Of a DNA stretch of 10,694 nt, positions 1 to 7,513 are shown piece by piece. The first letter of the stretch is position 1. Each line of letters opens with the position of its first letter. The position numbers and the translations under genes are program-made. The notes below the pieces were generated by a model. It searched no databases, was not told the origin of the DNA, and worked only from the letters and a program-made list of their open reading frames with translations. The stretch comes from JBAZWE01 sp041660545 (GTDB taxonomy: Bacteria > Actinomycetota > Thermoleophilia > BMS3ABIN01). The stretch covers positions 1 to 10,694 of the forward strand of contig JBAZWE010000064.1 of NCBI GenBank assembly GCA_041660545.1, written 5' to 3'.

Positions 1-983
1 TCTCCGGTATCAACGATACACACGTCGAGCAGACCTACACATTTACCACGGTCACCACACCGATGCCGATAATCCCCGTCGGTGGCGTCAAGGTCAAGTA
101 TGGCGAAGAGGCCACGGTCGAGTGGAACATCCCTGTTGGGGGAATGGAATACAAGCTCGAGGGAATCGGCAATACGATGAGGATGGAAGATGGCGGCCGG
201 GTGATGAAGATCAGCCTGGCCAAGTTCGAGCAGGGCAAGGAATATCCACTTAAGATAACAGCCGCGACTTCCATGAACGGCAGAGAACTCAAGGCGCCGA
301 TAATTACGAAAGTTGCGACGGCGGCTCCGCTTATGGCGGCTTTTGATCCCATCGACGGCACCAGCGGCGCCAGCACGGATGCCCATCCGACGATAGCTTT
401 CAGCGAGCCTGTTTCAAATCCCGACCTTGCCAAGACGGCTGTCACCATCGAGCCCAAGGTAGACGGAAAGCTCAACTGGCTCGCACCCGACAGGCTGGAG
501 TTCGTTCCCACCGCACCCTGGGACCATCTGCAGGATGTGACGATCAGCATCAAGGGCACACCAACGCAGTTGCGGGGCATCGGTGGCGGATACATGGAAG
601 CCGATATACTCAGCACATTCACCACGGCTCCCGCTAAATCAATCGATGTAAACATCACAGAGCAGCGTGTCACGCTATTCGAGGATGGCAAGCAGGTTGA
701 CACATTCCTGTGCTCTACGGGTAATTCGGGCACCGATACGCCGCTTGGAGATTACACCATCTATGCCAAGCTGAGCGCGGTCGACATGAGGGGTCCGGGG
801 TATTTTGCTCCCAAGGTGCCCTGGGTCATGGTCTTTAAGGGCGACTACACCATGCACGGAAACTACTGGGCGACATCTTTCGGTCATCGTTCCAGCCACG
901 GTTGTGTGGGCTTGCCGGTTGACACGGCCAAGCGCGTATACGACTGGACCCCCACAGGTACGCCGATACATATTCACGAATAA
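1..983 (+). CDS. L,D-transpeptidase (YkuD domain) with Ig-like domains, 5' partial
   Basis: The reading frame is open to the left edge (frame starting at base 3), so the N-terminus and any signal peptide or lipid anchor lie outside the window. The C-terminal third, from about base 636, is a YkuD/L,D-transpeptidase catalytic domain. It has the first conserved histidine in MHGNYW (His codon 855-857) and the signature SSHGCVGLP, with the nucleophilic cysteine at 903-905. Such enzymes make 3-3 (meso-DAP to meso-DAP) peptidoglycan cross-links or attach proteins outside the membrane. Ahead of it lie beta-rich segments. One, around bases 345-630, resembles bacterial Ig-like (Big_5-type) modules, with an 'AFSEPV' strand and a closing 'STFTT'. 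The ATG at 63 is probably internal, because the upstream residues continue the same style and also end in 'TFTTV'. The domain layout recalls the actinobacterial Ig-Ig-YkuD proteins. A terminator follows, so the gene ends its transcription unit. Catalytic assignment is secure; the exact Ig subfamily is not. Confidence 0.92.
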   Translation, partial: SGINDTHVEQTYTFTTVTTPMPIIPVGGVKVKYGEEATVEWNIPVGGMEYKLEGIGNTMRMEDGGRVMKISLAKFEQGKEYPLKITAATSMNGRELKAPIITKVATAAPLMAAFDPIDGTSGASTDAHPTIAFSEPVSNPDLAKTAVTIEPKVDGKLNWLAPDRLEFVPTAPWDHLQDVTISIKGTPTQLRGIGGGYMEADILSTFTTAPAKSIDVNITEQRVTLFEDGKQVDTFLCSTGNSGTDTPLGDYTIYAKLSAVDMRGPGYFAPKVPWVMVFKGDYTMHGNYWATSFGHRSSHGCVGLPVDTAKRVYDWTPTGTPIHIHE

Positions 984-1043
984 CGATTCAGCCGGCATCA
1001 TGTTCGAGCCGGTATTAATCTGACAGGAACTGTTTGACGATGG

Positions 1044-1074
1044 CCCGGCTTTGAGTCGGGTTTGTTTGTCTTTT
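1044..1074 (+). terminator. Rho-independent terminator after the L,D-transpeptidase gene
   Basis: The arms CCCGGCT (1044-1050) and AGTCGGG (1054-1060) form a 7-bp stem with one G-U pair and a TTG loop. A T-rich tail (1061-1074, 11 T of 14) follows at once. It lies 60 bases after the stop codon and separates the cell-wall gene from the corA-trp unit. Confidence 0.75.
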
Positions 1075-1093
1075 AATTCAACTTCTGCCGATG

Positions 1094-1102
1094 GGCGGTG
1101 AT
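1094..1102 (+). promoter_or_regulatory. Shine-Dalgarno site choosing the corA start
   Basis: GGCGGTGAT matches the extended anti-Shine-Dalgarno complement GGAGGTGAT at 8 of 9 bases and sits 8 bases before ATG 1107. The upstream candidates GTG 1098 and ATG 1101 lie inside this site and have no good site of their own, so ATG 1107 is preferred. Confidence 0.6.
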
Positions 1103-1106
1103 GCGG

Positions 1107-2087
1107 ATGCAGGCCAAGGTATGCCGGTCAATCGATACCGGTGTAAAGACCATATCCCCACAGGAGGCGGTAACGCTTATAGGCAAGGGGGAGGGGCTGG
1201 TCTGGCTGGACCTCGCCGGTCCCTTGAAGCAGGAAGATCGGGAACTGCTTGCCCGGCCGCCGTTCAGCTTTCATGAGCTGGCGCTGGAGGATGCCTCCAA
1301 GCCGGATGGTCAGAGAGCCAAGGTGGAGCCCTATGACGATTACTTCTTCCTGGTCATGCACGCCATCTCCTCCGACGCGAGCCGCGAGGGACTGAAGATC
1401 GTCTGGAACGAGATCGATCTTTTCGTCGGGAAAAACTTTGTCGTGTCAGTTCATCGTGGCGACCTTCCGGAGATCGACAAGGTCTGGAAAGACGCCGACA
1501 CGCGAACGCGCATCATGGGTTGCGGTTCCGATATACTGGCTTACTATCTGCTCGATACCGTCGTCGACAAATATATTGAGACAGTCGACGGCATCGAGGA
1601 TGAACTCGACTCACTCGAGGACGCGGTGGTCGATCCCAAGGCTGACGAGGTCACGGTCCACAAGATATTTGATTTCAAGCGCGAGCTGATTCATTTTCGC
1701 AAGCAGGCGGGCCCCTTGCGCGAGGCGATCAATGAGATGACCTCCCGGGACTTCCCGCTTGTGAACAGCGGCACGCTGCCGTACCTGCGTGACGTTTACG
1801 ATCACCTGATACGGCTCTCCGATATGCTCGATTCCTATCGTGACATTTTGACCGGAGCACTGGATGTGCACCTTTCGGCGGTATCCAACCGGCTCAACGA
1901 GATCATGAAACGATTGACGCTTGTAGCCACCATCTTCATGCCGCTCACTTTCATCACCGGTTTCTGGGGGATGAATTTCGTCGAACTGCCGGTGGGCAGC
2001 AGGCTGTGGATGTGGGGGAGCCTTCTGTTCATGGGCACGGTCTCGGCCGTGATGATCCTCATTTTTCAGACACGCAAATACAGGTAG
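1107..2087 (+). CDS. corA: CorA-family magnesium/divalent cation channel
   Basis: This 326-residue protein has the length and layout of CorA: a large soluble N-terminal cytoplasmic domain, a long charged helical stalk (about residues 150-265, rich in D, E, K and R), then two C-terminal membrane helices (about 269-288 and 298-320). The family signature GMN (residues 288-290, within FWGMNF) closes the first helix. The usual tyrosine of YGMNF is replaced by tryptophan, as in many CorA-like proteins. The chain ends in a basic tail (RKYR), as expected for a cytoplasmic C-terminus. CorA works as a pentameric, magnesium-gated channel in the plasma membrane; related members carry cobalt, nickel or zinc, so ion choice is not fixed by sequence. 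It is the first gene after the terminator at 1044-1074 and ends 39 bases before trpF, so it probably shares a transcript with the trp genes. I saw no convincing promoter in 984-1093. Confidence 0.94.
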   Translation: MQAKVCRSIDTGVKTISPQEAVTLIGKGEGLVWLDLAGPLKQEDRELLARPPFSFHELALEDASKPDGQRAKVEPYDDYFFLVMHAISSDASREGLKIVWNEIDLFVGKNFVVSVHRGDLPEIDKVWKDADTRTRIMGCGSDILAYYLLDTVVDKYIETVDGIEDELDSLEDAVVDPKADEVTVHKIFDFKRELIHFRKQAGPLREAINEMTSRDFPLVNSGTLPYLRDVYDHLIRLSDMLDSYRDILTGALDVHLSAVSNRLNEIMKRLTLVATIFMPLTFITGFWGMNFVELPVGSRLWMWGSLLFMGTVSAVMILIFQTRKYR

Positions 2088-2126
2088 GCGGTTTTGCGCT
2101 CATCGCAATCAAACTCAGGCGGGCAG

Positions 2127-2771
2127 ATGGCACGGGTGCGTGTCAAGATCTGCGGACTCACCAGGCCGGAGGATGCCGCGCTCGCGGTCAGTCTGGGAGC
2201 GTGGGCGCTGGGAGTCATCTTCGCTCCGGAAAGCCCGCGAAGGGTGGGACGCAAGCAGGCGGCGGCGGTGCTGGAGCCGGCTGCGGCCGGAGTCGAGCGG
2301 GTCGGCGTGTTTGTCAACGCAGGGCTGGACGAGATCGTGGAGACGGCACGGGCCTGTGGGCTTACCGTCCTGCAGCTCCACGGCGACGAAAGCCCCGATG
2401 AGTGCCTGGATGTGGGAAGGCTCACGGGTTGTCTGGTTATCAAGGCCCTGAGGGTCGCGGGGCCCGAATCGCTTGCGGGCGTTGTCACGTTTGACACCGA
2501 CTTTATTCTGCTGGATACTTATCAATCTGAGCGTCATGGGGGCACCGGCAGGGTGTTTGACTGGAGTCTGGCGGCCGCGTTGCCCGCGGGTCTCCGCAGC
2601 GAGCGGCTGATTCTCTCCGGAGGACTCAATCCTGATAATATTGCTGAAGCTGTACGCGTCGTCGCGCCACTGGCCGTGGATGTTGCCAGCGGCGTGGAGT
2701 CGGCGCCGGGCATGAAGGATGCGGAAAAAATGAAACTGCTTTTTGACAAACTGAATGAGATGAACAGATGA
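2127..2771 (+). CDS. trpF: Phosphoribosylanthranilate isomerase
   Basis: TrpF converts N-(5'-phosphoribosyl)anthranilate to the carboxyphenylamino-deoxyribulose phosphate used by TrpC, in the cytoplasm. The 214-residue chain is normal for this single-domain (beta/alpha)8 barrel. Visible hallmarks are VKICGLT near the start with the catalytic base Cys9, LLDTY with the general acid Asp130, and the phosphate-binding loops LSGGLNPDNI and DVASGVESAPGMKD. I chose ATG 2127 because MARVRVKICGLT matches the usual family start and AGGCGG precedes it by 4 bases. A TTG at 2094 in frame would add 11 residues with no family counterpart. The stop codon overlaps the trpB start (ATGA at 2768-2771), showing translational coupling. 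trpC, trpD and trpE are not next to it, so the pathway genes are split in this genome. Confidence 0.97.
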   Translation: MARVRVKICGLTRPEDAALAVSLGAWALGVIFAPESPRRVGRKQAAAVLEPAAAGVERVGVFVNAGLDEIVETARACGLTVLQLHGDESPDECLDVGRLTGCLVIKALRVAGPESLAGVVTFDTDFILLDTYQSERHGGTGRVFDWSLAAALPAGLRSERLILSGGLNPDNIAEAVRVVAPLAVDVASGVESAPGMKDAEKMKLLFDKLNEMNR

Positions 2772-3952
2772 CGACACAATCGCGATTCGGCCCCTACGGC
2801 GGCCGTTATGTTCCAGAGACCGTCATACCGGCGCTCGATGAGCTGACCGCAGCCTACGAGCGGCTGAAGGACGACCCGGAATTCAAGGCAGAACTCGCCG
2901 AACTGCTAAAAACGTTCGTCGGCAGGCCCACGCCCCTCTATGAAGCCAGGCGGCTTGCCGCGAAACTGGGCTGCGACGCCAAAATTTATCTCAAACGCGA
3001 GGATCTGTGTCATACGGGAGCACACAAGCTCAATAACACCGTGGGCCAGATATTACTTGCAGCGGCGATGGGGAAAAAGAGGGTCATTGCCGAGACCGGG
3101 GCGGGACAGCACGGTGTGGCCACGGCCACGGCGGCGGCACTGTTCGGTATCCCGTGCGCCATCTACATGGGCGACAAGGATATTGCCCGGCAGGAGCTCA
3201 ACGTTGTGCGGATGAAACTGCTCGGTGCCGAGGTGGTGCCGGTGAGCTCTGGCAGTAAGTCTTTGAAGGATGCGATGAACGACGCCATCAGGGACTGGGT
3301 GACAAACGTCGAGAGCACTTATTACGTGATCGGGTCGGTAGCGGGCCCGGCTCCCTATCCGGCCATTGTTCGCGATTTTCAGACCGTTATCGGCCAGGAG
3401 GCCCGCCAACAGGTGATGGAGGCCGAGGGCAGACTGCCCAGCGAGATCGTCGCCTGCGTGGGTGGCGGCAGCAACGCCATCGGCGTCTTCGCGCCGTTCA
3501 TCGCAGAGGAATCCGTGCGTCTGACCGGAGTGGAGGCGGCGGGAGAAGGATTAGACAGCGGTCTGCACGGGGCTTCCATCGAGCGCGGACACCGCGGCGT
3601 GCTGCACGGCTCCATGTCATATATATTGCAGGACGCCTACGGGCAGATACTCGAGGCGCATTCGATATCGGCCGGGCTGGATTACCCCGGGGTAGGACCA
3701 GAACATTCTTTTCTGCACGACGAGGGAAGGGTGCGCTACGATTCCGTTACCGACAAAGAGGCGCTGGCGGCCTTCACCCTGCTATCGGAGACCGAGGGCA
3801 TTATACCGGCGCTGGAGAGTTCGCATGCAATCGCTTATGTGGTGAAGAACGCTGCATCTTATGGCGCTGACGACCTGATAATCATCAACTTGAGCGGCCG
3901 CGGCGACAAGGACGTGCACCAGGCCGCCCGGGCGCTGGGGATTATCGAATGA
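2768..3952 (+). CDS. trpB: Tryptophan synthase beta subunit
   Basis: TrpB is the PLP enzyme that condenses indole with L-serine to tryptophan in the alpha2beta2 synthase complex. This 394-residue protein is full length and belongs to the common TrpB1 type. Visible features are the N-terminal GPYGGRYVPE, the PLP-binding lysine Lys87 in HTGAHKLNN (the same number as in the Salmonella enzyme), the catalytic-loop motif ETGAGQHG (the Glu109 region), the PLP phosphate loop GGGSNAIG, the C-terminal ALESSHA and the ending SGRGDKD. It starts in the ATGA overlap with trpF and ends 43 bases before trpA. A 12-base stretch containing a GCGGCCGC site occurs twice near its end (3891-3902 and 3950-3961). No key residue is missing, so it should be active. 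Confidence 0.98.
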   Translation: MTTQSRFGPYGGRYVPETVIPALDELTAAYERLKDDPEFKAELAELLKTFVGRPTPLYEARRLAAKLGCDAKIYLKREDLCHTGAHKLNNTVGQILLAAAMGKKRVIAETGAGQHGVATATAAALFGIPCAIYMGDKDIARQELNVVRMKLLGAEVVPVSSGSKSLKDAMNDAIRDWVTNVESTYYVIGSVAGPAPYPAIVRDFQTVIGQEARQQVMEAEGRLPSEIVACVGGGSNAIGVFAPFIAEESVRLTGVEAAGEGLDSGLHGASIERGHRGVLHGSMSYILQDAYGQILEAHSISAGLDYPGVGPEHSFLHDEGRVRYDSVTDKEALAAFTLLSETEGIIPALESSHAIAYVVKNAASYGADDLIIINLSGRGDKDVHQAARALGIIE

Positions 3953-3983
3953 GCGGCCGCGTTCGGGAATATGTGTGGGCGCC

Positions 3984-3988
3984 GGAGG
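3984..3988 (+). promoter_or_regulatory. Shine-Dalgarno site of trpA
   Basis: GGAGG lies 7 bases before ATG 3996 and decides the start. A longer reading from GTG 3975 would place this site inside the coding region and add seven residues not usual for TrpA. Confidence 0.75.
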
Positions 3989-3995
3989 TTGTGAC

Positions 3996-4778
3996 ATGAG
4001 CCGGCTTGAAGAGATTTTCATAAACAGCGGCAAGAAGGCGTTGCTGATGCCCTATACGACAGGGGGCTACCCGGATATCGAAGGATGCCGGCGCGTGATG
4101 GAAGCATTCGTCGCCGGTGGCGCCGATATGATCGAGTTGGGCGTTCCCTTCTCAGATCCCCTGGCCGACGGCCCCGTCGTGCAGGCCTCGACCCAGCAGG
4201 CGCTGGATAACGGGGTGACTCCCGATGACGTGCTCCAGCTGGCGGCAGAGTTCAGTCCAAGGCTTCCCATTGTGCTGATGATCTATTACAACTGCGTTCT
4301 GGCGGGCGGGCAGGAGCGATTCGTCCAGGCCGCCGCGGACGCGGGTGTGGCGGGACTGATAGTTCCCGATCTGCCTGTCGACGAGGCGGGAGAATTTATC
4401 GACGCCTGCAAGAAGTCGGGCGTGGATCCGGTGCTGCTTGTTGCGCCGACAAGCCCGGACGAACGTATCAGGATGATCGCTGAAAAAGCGTCGGGCTTTA
4501 TTTACTGCGTCGCGGTTGCCGGAGTCACCGGTGCGCGCACCTCCCTTTCGGATGAGTTGCCCGGGTTCCTCGGCAGGGTACGGGCGCAGACAGATGTGCC
4601 GCTGGCTGTTGGTTTCGGTGTATCGACGCCGGAGCACGCGGCCGTGGTGGCGCAGTACGCCGATGGCGTTATAATCGGCAGCAGGCTGATAAGGATGGTG
4701 GGCGAGGCCGAGGATATCGACACCGCCTGCCTGAACGTTGAAAAGTTTCTCAAAGACGTCAACGAGGTGCTCAAATGA
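3996..4778 (+). CDS. trpA: Tryptophan synthase alpha subunit
   Basis: TrpA cleaves indole-3-glycerol phosphate to indole and glyceraldehyde 3-phosphate and passes indole through a tunnel to TrpB. The 260-residue chain is a complete (beta/alpha)8 barrel. The catalytic glutamate is Glu47 in MIELGVPFSDP and the catalytic aspartate is Asp58 in PLADGPVVQ, matching Glu49 and Asp60 of the Salmonella enzyme. The phosphate-site segments AVAGVTGAR, VGFGVS and GVIIGSRLI are present. The N-terminal loop reads TTGGYPD where many enterobacterial enzymes have TAGDP, a variant that also looks normal for Gram-positive lineages. The start is fixed by a strong GGAGG. The stop codon overlaps the start of the XRE gene (ATGA at 4775-4778), so the regulator is translated together with tryptophan synthase. 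Confidence 0.98.
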   Translation: MSRLEEIFINSGKKALLMPYTTGGYPDIEGCRRVMEAFVAGGADMIELGVPFSDPLADGPVVQASTQQALDNGVTPDDVLQLAAEFSPRLPIVLMIYYNCVLAGGQERFVQAAADAGVAGLIVPDLPVDEAGEFIDACKKSGVDPVLLVAPTSPDERIRMIAEKASGFIYCVAVAGVTGARTSLSDELPGFLGRVRAQTDVPLAVGFGVSTPEHAAVVAQYADGVIIGSRLIRMVGEAEDIDTACLNVEKFLKDVNEVLK

Positions 4779-5143
4779 TCAAACAGGTTTCGCCCAAGGA
4801 GGTCCCCAACTCAAGGTTGCCTTTTCCCCAGTCTTTGCGTGAGCTGTTGGAGCTGCGCGGCATGAGCTACCGCCGCCTGGCCACGCGGACGAAACTTTCC
4901 GCGGGGTATCTGAATCATCTGGCCTGTGGGACACGCCCCGTGCCCGCTGACTCCGTCATCAAGATCCTTGCCCGCGCTCTTCGGGTAAAGCCGGACTATT
5001 TTTTTGAATACCGGCAGCGCGGGCTCACCAAGGAACTCTACCGTTCGCCTGAGCTGGCCGACCGGCTCTATGATTTCATCGTGGCCGACAAACCTCTGCC
5101 GAGGGATCTGAAGACGGCCATAGAGACGGCGCGCGGGAAATAG
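4775..5143 (+). CDS. XRE/Cro-C1-type helix-turn-helix protein coupled to trpA
   Basis: This is a 122-residue cytoplasmic DNA-binding protein. Residues about 19-77 form an XRE-type five-helix domain. The helix-turn-helix itself is around residues 31-52 (SYRRLATRTKLS then AGYLNHLACG), and the usual helix-four/five ending ILARALRVKPDYFFEYR follows. The remaining 45 residues are a charged tail (RSPELADRLYDFIVADKPLP) of no known domain that I recognise; it could serve for dimer or ligand contacts. There is no signal peptide, membrane helix or toxin-antitoxin partner nearby. The start lies in the ATGA overlap with the trpA stop, with GAGG at 4764-4767 as ribosome binding site. Being last in the corA-trpFBA unit suggests a feedback role on this transcript, but that is inference only. 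It meets the esterase gene tail to tail with 8 bases between stop codons. Confidence 0.85.
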   Translation: MIKQVSPKEVPNSRLPFPQSLRELLELRGMSYRRLATRTKLSAGYLNHLACGTRPVPADSVIKILARALRVKPDYFFEYRQRGLTKELYRSPELADRLYDFIVADKPLPRDLKTAIETARGK

Positions 5144-5151
5144 CCCGGGCA

Positions 5152-6156
5152 TCAGGCAAGCTCTTTCCGTAAGAACTCCACGATCATCTCCGCGAGCTCC
5201 TGACGCGAGGGGCTTATCTGGCCGCCATCCGGCCTGAAACCGTGACCGGCGTTTTCCACCATGACCAGGGTGGCGGGAACGCCAGCGGCTTTGAGACTGT
5301 CATACAGTTCCTGTGATTGCTCCGGCGGGACGAGGTCGTCTTTTTCTCCCTGCAGTATGAGGAAAGGCGGGTCGTCGGCGCTTACATGCGTGACAGGGCT
5401 CGCCTGAGCGAGGACTTTCGAGCTCTGGTCGCTCGTCCCGAAAACCTGCATTCCCAGCGCGCGGCCGACGGCGCCGCCGCTGAATTCCTTCATCAGGTCT
5501 GATGGGCCGAACATGTCTACCACAGCCTGCACGCGGCTGGACTGGTCCGCATAGCCTCCCGTTCCTTCAAAACCTTCACTGCCGTCAGTCACGCCCAGCA
5601 GGGATACGAGATGGCCGCCGGCGCTGCCGCCCCAGGCGCCGATGTGATCGGGGTCGATGTTGTAATGCGCGGCGTTGGACCTAAGATAGCGGACCGCGCA
5701 CTTGGCATCCTCGATCTGGGCGGGAAATTTGAAGTCAGGTGCGAGGCGGTAGTTGATGGAAACCACAAGGAAACCGGCGTCGACGAGGCTGGGGATCGCC
5801 ACGGCGCCGGCGCCTTCCTTCTTGTCGCCTTTTGTCCAGCCACCACCGTGGACATAGATTACCGAGGGAGTGGGGCCGTTCATGGTTTTGGGATAATAGA
5901 CATCCATCTTCAGCGCCGCCCCGCCTGTTTCGCAATACGTGACATCGCGCTCCGTGGTGCCGAGCTTCGAGGAATCGAAAGCGGCTGTGGATGTGGTGGC
6001 GATGGTTGCCGTGGTCGAAGTTGAAACGGGCGCCACTTCATTCGGGACACCGGCTTCGGAAGTTTCATCGCCGCAGGCGACGCCCGATAGCGTCGCCGCC
6101 AGCAGGAGCAGCGCTGACATCAGCATAAGGCCGGATTTCAATCTGTCTTTCTGCAT
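5152..6156 (-). CDS. Exported alpha/beta hydrolase, BD-FAE/esterase-lipase type, probable lipoprotein
   Basis: The 334-residue protein starts with a signal peptide (basic MQKDRLK, hydrophobic residues 9-27) ending at Cys28 in SGVAC. This is probably a lipobox, although Gly at -3 is not the consensus. A Ser/Thr/Ala-rich linker (about 30-62) follows, as in surface-tethered enzymes. The hydrolase domain has the oxyanion motif HGGGW (103-107), the nucleophile elbow GGSAGG with Ser178, a probable acid Asp273 in GEKDDLVP, and His305 in AGHGF. All three members of the triad are therefore present. This pattern fits the BD-FAE/carboxylesterase and hormone-sensitive-lipase-like group, which cleaves short-chain or feruloyl-type esters. 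The natural substrate is unknown. The start at 6156 has AAGGGGA upstream at 8-base spacing. A 142-base gap parts it from the deacetylase-like gene transcribed before it; I could not find a clear terminator or promoter in that gap. Confidence 0.85.
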   Translation of the reverse strand: MQKDRLKSGLMLMSALLLLAATLSGVACGDETSEAGVPNEVAPVSTSTTATIATTSTAAFDSSKLGTTERDVTYCETGGAALKMDVYYPKTMNGPTPSVIYVHGGGWTKGDKKEGAGAVAIPSLVDAGFLVVSINYRLAPDFKFPAQIEDAKCAVRYLRSNAAHYNIDPDHIGAWGGSAGGHLVSLLGVTDGSEGFEGTGGYADQSSRVQAVVDMFGPSDLMKEFSGGAVGRALGMQVFGTSDQSSKVLAQASPVTHVSADDPPFLILQGEKDDLVPPEQSQELYDSLKAAGVPATLVMVENAGHGFRPDGGQISPSRQELAEMIVEFLRKELA

Positions 6157-6298
6157 TTACCTGTCCCCTTCATGTAGCCGGTGGTCAGGCCGTTGTCCCG
6201 TGGCTAGCCGGACGCCTGGACTGGCCGCTTCCTTTACCAATAGTGTGCCCTCGCCTCTCATGGGCATTTATCTAAACGTCACAGGCCAAAACGACCGT

Positions 6299-7513
6299 TT
6301 AAGGCCGTGCGCCAGCCAGCTCGACGATATCTTCAGAAGTCACGACCTTCATGCTCGCGGCTGTCCGGGCGACCATTTCCTCGTATGCCCGCCAGATCGT
6401 CGCCTGCTCTGTTGCACTGCGCGGAGTAGAAACATCGGGCGCGTTTAAGTCGAAGGGCGGTGACAGGGGCTCTTCCTTCTTCGTGTCGGCGAAGTAGCTC
6501 AAGGTCCAGCCCTCGGCGCCGCTGCGGTAGAAGTTGTTTTCGTGGATGAGTGAGGTGACGAAGGGAGCTCTGCCATTATTCCCGGCCTGCCATTCGTTCA
6601 TCCGTTTTTCCAGGTAAGACGCCGGATTGTATTGGGAGGCCTTCGGTGTTGACAGCATGTTCCACCAGAAGGGGTCCTTGTCGTTGCTGCTTTTTGCTGA
6701 ATCGCTCCAGCGGGTGACACTGAAATCGCTGGGCCTCTCCAGCAGGCCGTTGGACCAGACGAAGGGCTGCTTTATGTCGGTGCCTTCTTCGTGATAATGA
6801 ACGACCATGCGGGCGCCGAGATCAGCGAAGTCGATCTCGGCCGCTTTTTTGATGCGCCGGTCGCCGGTGGGCGCGGACGCGGTGACAGGATCGCGGCCGA
6901 ATATCTGCGCCACGTAGCTATAGCCGCCGGGTTTGCCTCGTATGAGGCCGCCGGTGGCGAGGTCAAGCTCATAAGTCTCATAGTCGCGCAGAGTGGCCGC
7001 GAGCGTCGTGTCATCCAGCGCCTTCAGCTGCTGGTCGAAACCGGTGTAGAGGGGATTTGGCGGACGTACGTGGTAGCTGATGGTCATGTTGCTGTCGCGG
7101 AGGCGAGCGATGACATCGGGGCGCTGTTCGACATAGCGCTGCGTCACCGGAGCCGTAAAGTAGAAATCACCGCGAACCCCGTACTTCTCGAAGATATCAA
7201 CAAGCCGCAGGATGGTGTCGGCGCTCTCGTTCACATGCACTGTGTCGTGGACGTTGACGGCGAACGTCATGTAGCCGGCCGGCGCTGGCGCGTTAACGGT
7301 CGTGTTCGATGCCGTTGTGGCCGGGACCGGCTCCGCGGCTGTTGTGTCCTGCCGGTTTTCGCCGCAGCCATATATCGCGAGTAATAAAATGACCAGCAGG
7401 ACAGGATTGAACGGTATCGCAAGGGCTATAAGCCCGGGTTTTCCTGTTGTGTATGTCCTGGCCAGGTCTTTCATCGCCGCCACGGTTGACCGCTTGCCTG
7501 TGTCCGTTTTCAT
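6299..7513 (-). CDS. Divergent polysaccharide-deacetylase-like (NodB-fold) lipoprotein
   Basis: This is a 404-residue exported protein. Residues 27-49 are hydrophobic and end at Cys50 in AIYGC, a plausible lipobox, followed by a Thr/Ala/Pro linker (to about 79). The domain from residue 80 has features of the NodB/polysaccharide deacetylase fold: a first strand with NVHD (His89, Asp90) in place of the usual F-DDG, the segment RLVDIFEKYGVRGDFYFT that is typical of the second strand, and then MTISYHVRPP in place of the usual metal-binding H-x3-H, where the second histidine is missing. Further His pairs (HYH at 239-241, HEN at 324-326) might complete another metal site. Carbohydrate deacetylation is therefore only a possible function. 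The ATGA overlap (7510-7513) with the upstream gene supports this start, though ATG at residue 14 would give a more normal signal peptide. I am confident of export, less so of activity. Confidence 0.62.
   Translation of the reverse strand: MKTDTGKRSTVAAMKDLARTYTTGKPGLIALAIPFNPVLLVILLLAIYGCGENRQDTTAAEPVPATTASNTTVNAPAPAGYMTFAVNVHDTVHVNESADTILRLVDIFEKYGVRGDFYFTAPVTQRYVEQRPDVIARLRDSNMTISYHVRPPNPLYTGFDQQLKALDDTTLAATLRDYETYELDLATGGLIRGKPGGYSYVAQIFGRDPVTASAPTGDRRIKKAAEIDFADLGARMVVHYHEEGTDIKQPFVWSNGLLERPSDFSVTRWSDSAKSSNDKDPFWWNMLSTPKASQYNPASYLEKRMNEWQAGNNGRAPFVTSLIHENNFYRSGAEGWTLSYFADTKKEEPLSPPFDLNAPDVSTPRSATEQATIWRAYEEMVARTAASMKVVTSEDIVELAGARP

Noticed and set aside
35..733. Long open frame on the minus strand (232 codons) opposite the L,D-transpeptidase
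   Set aside because: It lies wholly against a gene with recognisable domains and catalytic residues. Its translation has no family features and reflects GC-rich third-position bias.
992..1014. CCGGC...GCCGG inverted repeat just after the L,D-transpeptidase stop
   Set aside because: The arms are only 5 bases with an 11-base loop and no T run. The terminator at 1044-1074 is far better.
1034..1080. TTGACG or TTGAGT as -35 boxes for corA
   Set aside because: No acceptable -10 lies at 16-18 bases, and both overlap the terminator hairpin, so I do not call a promoter there.
3891..3961. 12-base direct repeat TGAGCGGCCGCG at 3891-3902 and 3950-3961, each with a GCGGCCGC site
   Set aside because: The first copy encodes the conserved LSGRGD of TrpB and the second spans the trpB stop codon. 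In GC-rich DNA this is most likely chance, and I see no mobile element or site-specific function.
5143..5150. GCCCGGGC palindrome between convergent genes as a shared terminator
   Set aside because: Eight self-complementary bases with no loop and no T-rich tail on either strand do not make a convincing terminator.
5611..6024. Plus-strand open frame opposite the esterase gene (137 codons)
   Set aside because: It is antisense to a protein with an intact catalytic triad and shows no recognisable domain or ribosome site.
6157..6298. Possible promoter or small gene in the gap before the esterase
   Set aside because: I found no consistent -10/-35 pair, no terminator with a T tail, and no open frame with a ribosome site, only short palindromes such as GGCTAGCC.
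6791..7384. Plus-strand open frame (197 codons) opposite the deacetylase-like gene
   Set aside because: The minus-strand protein has a signal peptide, a linker and an ATGA overlap with its neighbour. The plus-strand translation has no recognisable features.
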